DNA from: Dasyornis broadbenti
Taxonomy: Eukaryota > Chordata > Aves > Passeriformes > Dasyornithidae
Direction of reading: 5' to 3'
NCBI GenBank assembly: GCA_013397935.1
Contig: VZRN01001305.1
Span: 4,458,347 to 4,522,346 of the forward strand
DNA: 64,000 bases
Shown piece by piece: positions 12,532 through 25,300 of the stretch (its first letter is position 1; the number at the start of each line of letters is the position of its first letter). The position numbers were made by a program, and so were the translations under genes. The notes below the pieces were generated by a model that saw nothing but the letters and a program-made list of their open reading frames with translations, had not been told where the DNA came from and made no database searches.

Positions 12532-14929
12532 TCAGCAGTTTGGCTGTTCCATAAACTCCCTTGGCTAACAGGGTGTATTTGTGCTGTCTTACCATGTGAC
12601 AAATGTGCTTGGTGCCACAGTGATGTCAGAAGTTGAAATCTGTTACTGGAGAAGGTCTGATGTGAGACTGACTAAGAGAGAGGGGCCAAATTTAGGAAGA
12701 TTTCTTGTTCTGATGAGAGGAGAAACCCCAGGGAGATGTTTAATCACTGCAGATTGAGTGATATTAATAGTAAAGTTTTTTATCCTTTGTGTTAACAATA
12801 TGTGATGCTGTGCAAAGTGCACCGATCAAGTTACGCTGTTCTCTTACTGGCCAGAATTCTTTCTTTGCTAACCCTACTCTGTCTATAGTATTTTTTTTCT
12901 TCATGTTCATCTGGGCATATCTAAAATTACATGACCAGCTTTCCCAGGCAGGTACCTGTCCATGCATATAAAATTTCTGGAGGGCCACAAGCAGATTAGT
13001 TACCTCTTTCCATTTACCATCTCAGAAGGGAAACAGCTGAGACAAGATCTTTCAGGAAGGTAAATGACTCCCTTTGTCTATGCTACAAATGAAGAAACAC
13101 AGGTAAATGTCACCCGTGGGGGGCTACTTTGGAGACTTTTCATGTCCAGTACTATCACTTTGGTTCACGTATTCCAAGCCAACAATATTTTCATACCTGA
13201 GTAAGGAAATTGGGAATTTAACTGATTAATGTGTGCATGTATGTTCAACAAATCACACGTGTTAGAGGTTCCTCTACAGTGCATGTTTTGGGGTTTACTG
13301 GAGTGCTTTTTCCTGGTCTGGAGACTTGGCTGGAAGACAGCAGAAGACTGACAGTAAAACCTTGTTTTTCAGGCTACTTGATGTGAAGAGGGCAGTGTGC
13401 TCTATGGCTTGCCTGTGACAGGGTATGCAGGGGAGCAGAGCTTAGCGTCTGTGTTTGCATGCAGAGTTTTCAAGAATTCTGGCTCTTTCCTTGGGGAGAA
13501 TGCTCTTCACTCATTTTTGTCACTTTGGAGGGAGTAATTACCAATGTTTGTGGGTCTTCTTCATTTGAGGTAGGTAATATACAAAACATGGTGGCACATC
13601 CAGACTGCAGTTTCAGAAAAAAATTGCTTGAATTTAATGTTGATGAAAATCTAACGTTCCAACTTTGAGTCAATGCGTCATGTGTCAGGCTTTCAGCAGC
13701 ATTAAGTTGCCAATACCTATAATAAAATCCTTATCCATCTGGCTATCCTTAGCCATAAAAACCCAGAAAAATCTCAGCTACCATCCAACTCTAAACCTGC
13801 TTTCTTACTGAACCAATCTGGATGTATCATATGCCATTTAAAAGCTCATATCAATAACAGAGATATAATCAGTGCTTTTGTTTGAATATTTTGCCATTTA
13901 GAGCACTATTTTTCTCTCCAAACTTGTCTTGAGAAAGAGAGCATCTATTATGATTTTTTCCCCAGTTTGCATGGATAATTTATGTTTAAGATGTTCATAA
14001 ACAAAAAAACCCCCTGTGTCTAACTGATAGGATGAAGATTTTATATCTACACAGCAGTTATTCTGTAAAAGGACCAGAATTTCTAGGCTGTCAACTCCTT
14101 GTCGATTACTTGCACTCCTCTTGCCCAGCCCTCAGATCTGATTGTCTTTTAATGCTGCTACAGTAGAGATTTTTTATTACATTGAAAAACAAGTAATCAT
14201 AATTACAGATGCTGCTGACTAGTAATATTGACATACAGAAACCTGGCTTCTTTTAAATAATATGCAGGACGGAAAAAGAGAATTAATATCACAGGCAATA
14301 TTATATTTCTCCCCTTCTACCTGGACTGATAAGAATTCATCTTTTTGCTTGGACAACATTTTAAAAAGACAAAAAATTCAGACAATACAATCAGTAAAAT
14401 TCTTCCCCTTCATTAACTAAGTACCCAAGAGACAAATGGACAAAAAGATAGGTTCCTGTATTCAAGAGGAGGTTGCAGATTAAATGATGCAATAAATTTA
14501 CCCCTGGGCTAAAAGCAGATATTCTTCCAGCATAAAAGTCACCTTTCAGATATATTGGAATCTTTACAGGGTGCAGGCTAAAATGATGGGGAATACCTCT
14601 TTAGAGCTAGGGGTGAGATAATGCAGAAATGGTGTAGAATCTATGGTGGTGTTCTTCCCTCTGTCATTGAAAACAGGCTGCAGTGGCTGCAGTCATTCAG
14701 GTGGAGAGGAGAAATTCCCTGAAATGATGGGTTGTCTTTAAGTATTGAAAGTTTAGTATGAACTAGCTGGCTTCCAAGTAAATGCCGTGGAATGTTGTGC
14801 ACAATTAGGTAAACTGCTAAAACTCATAATTATGAGGATTATTTTTTTTCCCAAGGAGACTCTTAACAGTGCATTCCCATATGTTATCCACTTTATGGGA
14901 CTGTATGTCATATTTCACATGTGCCTCAC

Positions 14930-15085
14930 TTTAAATATTCAGTACTATGTATTTTTAATTTATAGCCAAATATTTCAGCATCCAAGAAGGTAGGTAAATA
15001 CTGTTTGCCTCATTTTTGTAGCCAAGGCAGCTAGGGAATAGAGAAGTCAAAGGTTTGTGAAATGATATATTGGCATTTAAGCAAA
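14930..15085 (-). mobile_element. MIR/L2-like SINE remnant
   Basis: The core GAAGGTAGGTAAATACTG, then TTTGCCTCATTTTTGTAGCC, then AGGGAATAGAGAAGTCAA parallels the reversed MIR/L2 3' region ('gaggtaggtactatta...ccattttacagatgaggaaactgaggcacagagaggttaa'). The left flank (CACTTTATGGGAC, CACATGTGCCTCACTTTAAA) is more weakly compatible. It is an old, heavily mutated copy. L2 and MIR3 share this 3' segment, so the family is uncertain. Confidence 0.5.
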
Positions 15086-15434
15086 TGACTAGCAGTCTCC
15101 TCAAAACTGAAAGCATGACCTTTTGTGAAATGACATTCTTTTATTGAACAAATGTGTTTTTAATGTATTCTGTTATAGCTGCTTGCTGTTGTGATTATAC
15201 GAAATTGAACTGCCTTTTGCAACAGCAAAAACTACAGTGGGAACAAAGGGACTGACCTGGTTTTGACTCTTTATTCTCTTCTGCAAATCTGCAAACACAT
15301 TTATTGTAGCCTGTGCAAATCAGCTGCTGCAAATATTAAATCTCAGCTTCTATGGTTTTGCTGTAGGGCAGCCTGTAAGTCATGAGTTAGTGACAGGAGA
15401 AATGAGAGAAACTTGAGCTGCAGTATTTTCTTGA

Positions 15435-15460
15435 TTTTTTTTNTTTTTTTTTTTTTTTTG
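15435..15460 (+). repeat. Poly-T run with an ambiguous base
   Basis: A near-pure T run is interrupted by a single N at 15443. Its true length in the genome is unreliable. No CR1 or other retroposon joins it, so I treat it as a simple homopolymer. Confidence 0.85.
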
Positions 15461-16710
15461 TAGAAGCATTTAGTCAAGCCAAGTAAATCCCTACTCATTT
15501 GCTTGCAATTTTAACACAAATGACAAACCAGCAATCGCTGAGAACGGGTTATGTGGGTTCCTCGCGAAACCCCTTCATGAGAGAGACAACATCCTCTTTC
15601 CCTCAGCTGAAGGCTGAGAAAGCAGCAGGTCAAATTCCTGCTTGTATCAAAGCCCCAATTCTTGGTAGTCCTGCAGCAAGCACAGCATCAGCAATTGTAA
15701 TTCCTGACTTTTCTAACTTGGAGGAGGGGAGTGAGAAGGTTATATGAAATCTATTTACTTTAGACAAAAAAGGAAGGTGTGTTCATTGCTGAGAATGTAT
15801 CAGCAGAGGGCAGAGGCAAGAAAATAATTTTGGTAGTTCATTGCTTTAAACGCAAAGATATTCTAGATCTTGATCAGAAAACCTTCAGGCTTTGAATGAG
15901 TGCTCAGCTGACAGTGTGGAGGTAGGAAAACTAACTTCTCCTTTGGACACAACACTGTGTACAGTGAGACATGACAGCTGCGAGCTGGAACTGCCACCTT
16001 CATCTCTGAAGTTGTCCTTGTTCTGAGCCATTTTGCTGCTGCTTTCTTGAGCAGATATAGCTCAGTACATAGGCAAAGCCCAGAAGAATACCCCCTAACC
16101 TTGTCACTAACCTTGCTTGCATCTGTGGAGAGAAAAGCTGCTGAGGAAGTACATGGCCTCTTCATTACAAAGATCTGTGAGATGTTAATTATTGAGAAAT
16201 TAATTATTCCTTTTTGTCTTAAAGGAAAATACCAGGGGAAAAATTAACATTAGGAAGGGAAAGACTGTCATTAGTAACTTCTGAATTAAAAATTTGGGAT
16301 AGGCTATTCTATTAATACATGTGGAGGGAAACAGAAGGCCAGATAGACCCAGCAGGGGCTCCCCAAGGCATTTGTGACTTGAGATCCACTTAGGACATGT
16401 TTGGGTTGGTGGTTCCTAGGTCTGTTTATGAGTATGTGTCTTCAGAACATGTCTGGCTTTGACAGATCCTTTCTCTTCCTCTTCCAGAATAGCTCACAGC
16501 CCATCCAGGGAGTATCTCCATTGTATGCAATTGTAAACGACCTCTGCATAGAAAGGCAACTGCAACCTTTCCTACAGCAGCCATATGAGGGCTGGATGCA
16601 GTGTGGCAGCTTTGTGTCTGATCCATGCTGGATTTGAAACTGAACTTCTCTTGTTTTGTTTCATTTTTATGTTTATGTCTAAATTAAACACTAAGGAGCA
16701 ATGAAGAAGG

Positions 16711-16888
16711 ATGGCCTAGAGATTAAATGTATTCACGTGACAGTACAGAACACAGAACTATTTCTGTCTCTACCACATCTATGGCCAAGGACGAATTATT
16801 TAAGCTCTCTGTGTCTCAGGGTTTTCCCAACTATAAGAAGAGGATGAAAGGCCTCTCTGGGTGACTGAATGACTTGAATGCTTTGATT
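16711..16888 (+). mobile_element. MIR SINE, near full-length but degenerate
   Basis: The order of landmarks matches a forward MIR. There is a tRNA-like head (ATGGCCTAGAGATTAAATG, then ACAGAACTATTTCTGTCTCT near the B-box position), then CTACCACATCTATGGCCAAGG and ATTATTTAAGCTCTCTGTGTC. After TCAG come CCCAACTATAAGAAGAGGATG and the 3' part ending ATGACTTGAATGCTTTGA. This parallels the MIR segments 'ctgccacttac...ccttgggcaag', 'ttacttaacctctctgtgcctcag', 'tcatctgtaaaatgggg' and 'gattaaatgag...agcgctt'. It is the best-preserved of the ancient SINEs here. It is not expected to be active. Confidence 0.6.
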
Positions 16889-17754
16889 CCCAACAGAAAG
16901 AGACAGAGAAAATGAAAAAAAGAAATATTTCCAAATTGGTAGTAAAAATTGATAGTTCATTATTATTCTGCCACTGGCTCTTCTCCACTTTGTCAGAGCA
17001 ATTCTGGTTCTCAGTGAGAAAGAGGATGCCCTGCACATCACACAAGATACAGAGTCAAGCAAGAGTTAAACTCCAGCTTGCTCTGACTACTCCAGTGAGC
17101 ATTACAGTGTTAATGGTGAATAGCAGAGAAATGGCATATTTACTCATTCTGTTTTCGCTTGCTGTAATGGCAAGTACTTCCCCTGAAGTCAATGAGATTG
17201 CAGTGGTGTAAGAGCTGTATGAATTTCTGTGCCCTCAGGCTGATGACAAAAATTGTTTATGGCCATACCATAGCAAGCATATATAGAAAAGGCCTCAGAG
17301 CAGGGGTAACATTCTGTAAATGATATAAAAGCAATGTATTTAGCAGACGAGCATTTAAGCAGTAGGAGCCTGAGGAAGGTTTGCTGCTTGGCTGGTATAC
17401 AGAGCTCTCCCCAGTATTTTTGCCTTTCCACCCCAGCATACAGCTTCAGCTCTCCTAGAATCGAGCTTCCCTCCCCAGCCATCATCTGCTGGCCAAAAAG
17501 GTTCACAATAAAGCAAAAACATTCAATCCCCATAAAAGATGGATGCATAGGAGATGTTGTGGGGAAAGGGCAGCTGTTGTCTTTCTGGCTTTTCCAGCTT
17601 CATGCTTAGTTTTGGAAAGCAGAACAAAAGACAGAGGAAAAATATGGAGGAGGCTGAGGAATCGAGGGGACAAAACCTGTTGCTGTAGCAGAGGGTAACC
17701 CCCTTGTATGGCAAACTCCAGGCACAAGGTCCAGCCATGGCCTGTGGCACTGCC
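16889..17754. other. Unique non-coding DNA left of the CR1 copy
   Basis: I recognise nothing here. The open frames, including a minus-strand frame of about 119 codons at 17189-17548, have no domains and no splice context. A minus-strand frame at 17503-17943 runs out of this block into the antisense of the CR1 element. Confidence 0.5.
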
Positions 17755-18435
17755 CTCCCTGCAGCCACACACAGGCTGGATCAATGGGCCGAGGCCAATT
17801 GTATCAGGTTCAACACAGTAAAGTGCCAGCTCCTGCCCTTTGATCACAACAACCCCATGCAGGGTCACAGGCTGGGGGACAGGGACTGCAAAGCTGCACA
17901 GCAGAAAAAGACCTGAGGGTGCTGGTTGAGAGCAGCTGACCATGAGCCAGCTGTGCCCAGGTGGCCAAGAAGGCCAATGGCATCCTGGCTTGGATCAGCA
18001 ATAGTGTGGCCAGCAGGACCAGGGCAGGGATTGTCCCCATGTACTTGGCTCTGGTGTGTTCAAATCCTGTGTTCAGTTCTAGGCCCGTCACTACAGAAGG
18101 GACATTGAGGGCCTGGAAAGAGTCCAGAGAAGGGCAATGGAAGGAGGTTGCAGTGAGGTGGGGGCTGGTCTCTTCTTCCAGGTAATAAGTGTTCGGAGAA
18201 GAGGAAATAGCCTCAACTTTCACCAAGCGAGGTTTAGTTTGGATACTAGGAAGCATTTCTTCACAGGAAGGATTCTTAGAAGCACTAGAACAGGCTGCCC
18301 AGGGAAGCACTGAGGTGGTGCATGTAGATGTGGCACTTGGGGATGTGTTTTACTTGTGGACTTAGCAGTGCTGGGTTAATGGTTGTACTTGGTGATCTTA
18401 AATGTCTTTTCCAATTTAAATAATTCTATGATTCT
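17755..18435 (+). mobile_element. CR1 LINE, 5'-truncated, with ORF2 C-terminal relic and intact 3' tail
   Basis: Homology to avian CR1 starts near 17755 and ends with TAATTCTATGATTCT (18421-18435), the typical 3' terminal repeat. The left part encodes scraps of the C-terminal end of the ORF2 reverse-transcriptase polyprotein, seen as DQWAEANCIRFNTVKC in one frame (about 17780-17830) and AKKANGILAWISNSVASR in another (from 17964), so a frameshift lies between about 17916 and 17961. Near 18130-18140 the sequence jumps from the CCAGAGAAGGGCAA segment to GGAGGTTGCAGTGAGGTGGG. In the family these are normally separated by roughly 150 bp, so an internal deletion is inferred. The 3' untranslated part (GGAACAGGCTGCCCAGGGA-like and ATGTAGATGTGGCACTTGGG) is well kept. 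The element is dead: it lacks its 5' end, the endonuclease and most of the reverse transcriptase. Confidence 0.93.
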
Positions 18436-19750
18436 TTTGTGCTGTCCTTCTTTCAGTGCAACAGGATCTGCTTTGGGTCTGAAGAATGGGGAAGGCTTGA
18501 GAGAAAGGAAGTCAGAGTTCACACCTCCCTTTCTTTACAGCTGCTCGGTCTTCTTTCATCTACAATAGAGGATTTGGGTACATTCTACATACAGCTCACC
18601 TGATTAGCTAAAGTGGATTATATTAATGCAACTTTGAGTATAGGAAGTCAAATCAGCTTTAATTTTACAGAAGCATATTAACTGCAGTGCTCTTAAATTT
18701 TTTTTCTTTAGATGACTACAAGCATGTCCTTGGAGAAGGTTGGAGAAGTTTTATTGCAACAGTTGAAACTTTTGTGAGCTTTTTGAAAGAAAACTGTATT
18801 TGCAAGTTTTGCACCCTCATCTGAAAAATCCCTTTTCACTTCTTAAGTCAAGCCCAGAGATATCCACCCAGTAAACTACAGTAAGAATCAGGTTATTCTG
18901 AGTGGTGGCCTTGGGAGGGTGGGACAGCTTGCTCCAGGGAGTTGAGGTTGGAAGTTCCTCATTGGAAAGCTACCAGGAAAAGTACCAGTGCTGGGCTGGG
19001 AGATGGTGACCGGGAGATGGAGGAAGCATTTTTGAAGTATGCAGGGAATTAGTAGAGCAAGCCCAGGGAAGTGGTTGGGCTGGGGGATGGTCTTGCTGAT
19101 GGACACTTAAACAGCTACATCACCAGTCCAAAATATCTCAGTTACTAAAAGCTGCCTACAACTTAGTTATTTTCTTTTTCCAACAAGGAAAATATTATGT
19201 CTTGTGGGAAGTCATGAGGATGACATACCCAAGAACATTGCATATTTGATCACTAATCATATAAAGTAAACATCTTCTAAATATTTCCAGCAACATCTGT
19301 CCTAGTTTAACTACTGGTTTATGTTGCATTCCTTTTTGGAATAATATCCCAGAAAGCAGAGTGAGTGTCACTGCCATCCATTACAGGAATTAAACTTGTG
19401 GGATTTTCCTGCTTCTTGAAGCTGAATGCACTTCATTCTTTAAAAAAATGCTTTCTTTTCATTTTCCGCCATTGCATAATCCTGATCGTCCAAAAATTTC
19501 AGTGCTTGCCTGTAGTCTTATATACTTAATATTTGGCTTGGATAAAAAGGGAGCACAGTGAGATAGTGATTTCACTCATTGAGGTGGGGCAGGGGGAGAA
19601 TGTGGAAAAAAAAACCCCAACTGTATAAATTTAACAGGAATACAACCTTGATTTTCTGAGAGCAAAAAAATAAAACCAAATCCAAACAAACCAAAAAACC
19701 CCAACCACCCATCTTTGAGTCAATAAAAGAGGTAAGCCTCATCCTCCAAA

Positions 19751-19804
19751 GGAGGGGGGGGGGGGNNNNNNNNNNNNNNNNNNNNNNNNNNNNNNNNNNN
19801 NNNN
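19751..19804. other. Poly-G run and 39-base assembly gap
   Basis: GGAGGGGGGGGGGGG runs straight into N at 19766-19804, and normal sequence resumes at TAAATGAG. Sequencing stopped in the G run, so the true length of the repeat and gap is unknown. Any frame drawn across the gap is meaningless. Confidence 0.98.
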
Positions 19805-21052
19805 TAAATGAGTTAAAACTGAAAAGAGCAAACAATAGCAAAGAAGAATGTGGGCAGAACTCCCCCTATAGATGAGGCTACTGAGACAATGCACTTTTGT
19901 CCTGTATTAGGATATATAGATTATATGTGCTGTAATAGGAAGTAATGTATTAAGCAGGTATATGTGTTGGCATTTTGGAGGAAAATATTTCATTTTCACT
20001 GACAGGCACTGCCTTTTTGGTAGATTTGCCAAAAGACTAAATTTTTTACAGCAGAATATACAATGCATCTCAATTCCAAGCAAAAGTGTGGGTATATATC
20101 ATAACTTAAATAATTCTTTTAGGGGGAAAACAACAAAACCTTTCTGTCAGTGAAGAAACTATTTTTTAGAATAAGAAAAACAAAGAAAAGCTTCTGGTGT
20201 TACTAATGTAGTAGAATTCCAGCAATTTTTAAAAGTTCTGGATGTGAATTCTCTGTGAGTTTGAATTACACAGAAAAGATTTTTGAGGCCATGAAATACC
20301 CACATATATTGGTCCTTGAACTACCTCTGAAAAGTTAAAAATTTAACTCCCAAGAAAGAGCAGCCCCAAGAAATGCAAGCACCTTATAGCTCTGTCAGTT
20401 CTATAAGGAAACTGAGGTGTGTCAAGTACCAGTTTGCCTATAGGGATGCTTACTGCTCTTGTATCATCCCAAGAACATCTCTGGTCCTAGTTTGGGTCTA
20501 CTGTAAGATGAGAGTAGCTGAAGTTGTGCAAAAGGAGAAAGGTTGTGAGGGAGAATAAAACTCCATAATTTCATAGTAAGGCAGATGTTCCAGCATAAGG
20601 TGAGGCCAGTTTGTTTTACTGAGTTATTGCCACCTCAATCACTCCTGAGGCAGCAGTTCTCCTTGTCCATGCAAGTAGTAAATCCTCCTAATACTGATCT
20701 AAGGATTGGAAAATAGTTGTTTAACATTTCAGATCATCAGTGAGCATTTTGGCTTACTCACCCAAGCAAGAGAGAAACAAGGAGAGGACAGCTGTATGAG
20801 GCTGGTTTTCTTGATGTGGATTTTCACTGCTGGACGAGGTTGACTTGTTTGCTGATGCTCCTGTGTTGATTGTCTGTACTATCTACGTAAATCCCCTCTC
20901 TTCTCATCAACATGGAAACCAGTCACGTGGCATTGGATTGCTAATATCCCAATTTCTCTTCCCTGTAAAGGATGTTGAACTCATCTTTTGGAGTCTCAGG
21001 AGTGAGACAAAGGGTAATGGGCAGTGGGACTGAAACAGCAAATACAACTAGG

Positions 21053-21087
21053 CTTTTTTTTTAAATAATAATAAAAAAATAATAATT
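21053..21087 (+). repeat. T/A low-complexity tract with AAT units
   Basis: A run of ten T (21053-21062) is followed by AAATAATAATAAAAAAATAA and then TAATT. It is a short degenerate AAT microsatellite with no coding content. Confidence 0.75.
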
Positions 21088-22328
21088 GAAGAAAAAGGCT
21101 TAGATGTGGACTCTGCAAATCAGAGATAGCAAGACTGACCTAAAGATACAGAGTTAGTTTCCATAGCAATGAGACCTATGAGTTCTCAAAATATTCAAGT
21201 CTCTATTAGGCTAAAAGCAGATAAAAATAATTGCTTACATAAGGGCATGCCAGATCTCATACAGCAAAGAGTTCGATTTTAAGCACATGGAGATAATGGG
21301 TCTCCATATGTACCTGAGTCTTTTATTTGCCTGGGAAGAAACACTCTTGGTGTGGGGATAAAAAAAACCAACGTGCCTTTATGTCCCTAGCTGGCTCTTT
21401 TTCAAACCTGACCCCCTTGCCCAGGAACTTTGCCTGCGCTTTCTGCTGTTGTGCTCTCTTTACTGTAGACTTTGAATTTTACCCGTTGGACAGATTTTCA
21501 CTGACAACAAGAGGCTGCACCAAGCACTGCTCCTTCCTCCAGCCCCTCCTCTAGCTCTAGCCCCCTAGGGCTGAGGGCACCTAGGACCCTCCACCTCATG
21601 ATTTAAGTGAGATCAGATACACTGGCAAAGAGGAAGGAGCATGCTCTGAAAATAGGTGTACTTACTGGGTAGGCACTTGCAGGAAATACCCTTGTCCCTC
21701 CTTCCAATCTTTCCAGCAAGGTCTAGGTGGAGTTACAGAGACATGACTGATCATGCACTGCATTTCCTAACCACAGACCCTGCAGCATTCCAACTGGAAT
21801 GGCATGAAGGGAATGAGAAGTTTCTGCCACCACACCACGCAGAGCACCAGTGTGGTGCGCCAAGGAGATATGTCTGACCACTCTGGTGCTGTCCCAGCTA
21901 ATACCATGCTGGTGTTAATTCACCTAAGGTAAGCTGGATGTAGGTCACTTCGAATGACATTGCGAGGGCAGGACTGCAAACTTAAAATGCTTCTGTCCTC
22001 CTTTTTCAGTTGTTTTGCTGTAAAAAGGCATAGGAAGCCACCAGTAAACATGCTTGAGCTGAGTCCTGTTGTAACCAGTGCTACTAAATCATATAATAGC
22101 TCGTGAAGCTGATCTCTGAGGACACCATGTTCCTTTAGAAAAATCTGAAATATGTTCCTTGTACTCATGAATTACAGCAAAGCTATTTAACTTAGAAAGG
22201 CTTTTCACAAATTAGCACTGTTTCCAAGGCTGAAGAGAATCTGATGAGAATCAGGACTGAAAGGTATGTCAGGGAAAGCAAAAAGCCAATGCTGAAAAAT
22301 AATCCCCTGAATATTTCAGGCAGTTTCT

Positions 22329-22344
22329 AAAAAAAAAAAAAAAA
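22329..22344 (+). repeat. Poly-A run followed by CAAA units
   Basis: Sixteen A residues are followed by CAAACAAACAAA. No retroposed gene or SINE body is visible to its left, so it is called a simple repeat and not a retroposon tail. Confidence 0.75.
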
Positions 22345-25300
22345 CAAACAAATGTTAATGACTCTCAGCATATTGGGAAGACCTAATTTAATTTTCTAAT
22401 AGTGCAACCTTTTGTGAGACACTCCATTAGCTAATTGAATGCATTTCATTTGTTTCCAACTTGGGTGACTTTGTTTTCCTATCCTTCCACCTTCCTGTGG
22501 TGAAAAGCAAATAAAATATCCCCCAACAGCAAATTGCTGTTCCTTTGTTCATCCATCAATTTAAACTAGGATTACTTTCCAAGCACTTAATAAGGTGCAT
22601 GTCTTATGAATGCTTTATAAAATTGACAGAGCTGCAACACTGCCTGGTGGTGCTGGCTGCCTTCCAGTGATGGACTGAAGACACCATGGGATCACAGATT
22701 TTATGGAAGGGATTTCCATGTTGTAGCTTGTCACCAGGCTACAAGAATTACAGCAACACACTACTATAATAACCAAAATAAGCAGTAAGTTGACAATGAC
22801 TTCCTACTCCCAGCATATGAGGAAGCATACCTGTACCATAGTTTGGAGAGCAATTACAGCTTTTGGAGACCACCTGGCCCATCTGTTCCTGGTGCTGCTG
22901 CTACTATCAGCAAGGTGGAGTTCAGCTTGGGGGAGCTGCTCAGGCTTTCTCTTGCACCCAGCTGAGCCCCTGACACCTCAGGCAGCACCTCTGCTGTTCC
23001 AGGATGTACAAACAGGCAGCAGAGGAAAAAAGGAACTGCTTAATAGGCTCTAAGAGCTCCTATGGATCCCTGTGAAGGGAAGCAGTGTCCTGAGGGCAGC
23101 AGCTCCTGTTTGCAGCACACAGAGGTGAGAGCAAAGGAGAGGGAGGCTGAGCAGAGCTGTGTCTGTGTGTCTGTCTGCATGGCCTTGCCCTCTCCTGCAC
23201 CATATGTGAAATGATGCAGAGACGTGATCACATCTGCTGAACAAGAACAGGACACCTTTCCACAGTCCTGAGAGCAGGTGGGCATTTTTGGAGACCTGCT
23301 GTGACTGCAAAGGCACTTCAGTCATCACCTGCCACTTCCCAGGCAAGTTCTAGGGAATTTGGGCATTTCTCTTTTTCCAGTGGAGGTCACTGCCTTGCAT
23401 ACATTAATACACTGTATTTCCCAGTGGTTATTTTTGGGGGAAGGTGAGAAGATACAATGAAACTCCTTGGGCAATGCTTCTCCATAAATGCCCATAGTTC
23501 TTTTCACAGCTCTATGTTTTACCTAGATTATGAATACCTCAGTCAAAACTTCTGATTGTGGTGAACCTCTTACACTCATATATTGCTGCCATGAGGTAAG
23601 TTCTTTGGACATGCATAGTTTGGTGGAAGGGCTCTGCCAGTCTCATAAGGCCTTTCTCTACTGCCACTCTCCAATTTCTATGATATATTCCTAGCTGTAG
23701 ATGATTATTAGTTTATAAACATGATATTTCTTTCAGGACGCTTTAATCAAAATAACTGGTGAAATTAATTCTCACTAAAAGGAAATGGGGGTTCTGTGAA
23801 ACAGGGCTCTCCCTTCAAAAGGGATTAAATATGCTCTGAAGAGCTCTTCTAGCTGCTTAAAATGTATTGTAGTTTAGCTCTGGAATACTTCTATGGATTT
23901 ATGGGAAAATATCAGCTAAATACTTTATTCTCAATGATTTTCTGCAGGATTGGGTGCCAGAGGTAGGACTTCATTAGATCTGTTGGACTTCAAAGTCAAG
24001 TATGCCAATAATTTGCCTATTCCAGGGATTTTCAGAGAAGTTCCTCATAGGGCACTAGGTAGAGCAAATGTTAAAAAATTAAGAAGTGGTTACCATGGAC
24101 TTTAGTACCAATGTGTTGCTTCGTCTTCAGCAGCCTGTCAAATCAGTATGTTCTGCCAAAGAGAAACAGAAAATGTGGTACAATGTTAACCTTAGCACAT
24201 ATGTGACACCCTCAAATAGTGTTGGGAAAGAAGTCTAGGTCCATTTCCACCTGGGAGATTGAGATGGAGGTGTGACAATAAAACTAGAGAATAAAACTAG
24301 GAAAATGACAATCACTACTTGCTTCTACATTGTGCAAGCATTGCAGAGACAGGGGACTTGGCAGTGTATTAGTCCTTTAAAATTTTGAAAATTATATCTA
24401 AGGGGTTAATAAAGTGTCACTTAGAAAAATGCATTCCTGCAGAGAAATGCCTTTAAGCAGAGGAAGAGTAGGTGAAAAAGTAGGGGATTATTTAAAATGC
24501 ATCTGAAGGTCACAAATGGAAAACAGACAAGGGATAAGATTCAAAGTCCATGACAGACTGTACCTCTGAGGTCACGGGACATAAATACTGCCAGAATAGC
24601 AAATATCACTGTAAATAAGTCAAGGTTCAATTTTCAGTAATAAGCTGTATTTTAAACTTAACTTGCTTGAGTGAGATAACCACATGTATTACATTTATCT
24701 TGGGGAGAGAAGCAGCAGTACAACGTATGTGTTTGTCAGCAGCACTCCAAGTAGTCTTTATTTGAATTCCTGTCATGCTTATCTGGAGGCAGGACTTGTA
24801 CCATATGTTGGTAAAAGAATTGCTACAAACAGCTGAATCAGAGGCGCAACAGAACAGGGTGGCGTAATTGTTCTCCCTGACTTCTCTGGTTCTTCTTCTT
24901 CCTTGCTCAGTGTAATTGTTCAGGTCCTGTGCAGTCAAACAGCATGTCAGACATAGATTAAGCACTGACAATTGCTCAGGCATTTTCTTTTTCCTTGGTC
25001 CACAGAACCCAAGTAACTTCTGGTTTGCCCAAACTGTGCTTAAAGTAGTAGCTGGGCAAAGTCTTCAAACTGGCCCATGTCCTCCAGTTTGTCTACCCAT
25101 TCACAGCTGTCTTTCCCTTCATCCCTGCTACTCCTCTTTCCCTACGTTTTCCTTAGGACTGTGCTAAAACAACTGTGTGTCTGGTGGCCTCTTTCAACTA
25201 CTGAAGCATTTAGACATACACTTATTAAAATAAGCATTCCTGTTCCCAGCTAAAGTCTAAACCAAGATCCATTTGTGGATCAGTGCAGGACTAGCAAGTC

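Larger units (their letters stand above)
8261..16710. other. Intergenic-type unique DNA
   Basis: No gene is recognised. The stretch contains a truncated CR1 copy (9244-9363), a 17-bp tandem duplication (12498-12531), a MIR/L2-like relic (14930-15085) and a poly-T run with one ambiguous base (15443). Open frames on both strands stay at or below about 100 codons and look like chance. Base composition is close to balanced between the strands. Confidence 0.6.

Noticed and set aside
13050..13110. Possible MIR/L2 fragment (ACAAATGAAGAAACACAGGT)
   Set aside because: Only about 20 bases resemble the family and no second landmark is in order.
20400..20440. AAGGAAACTGAGGTGTGTCA resembling a MIR core
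   Set aside because: The similarity does not extend to either side.
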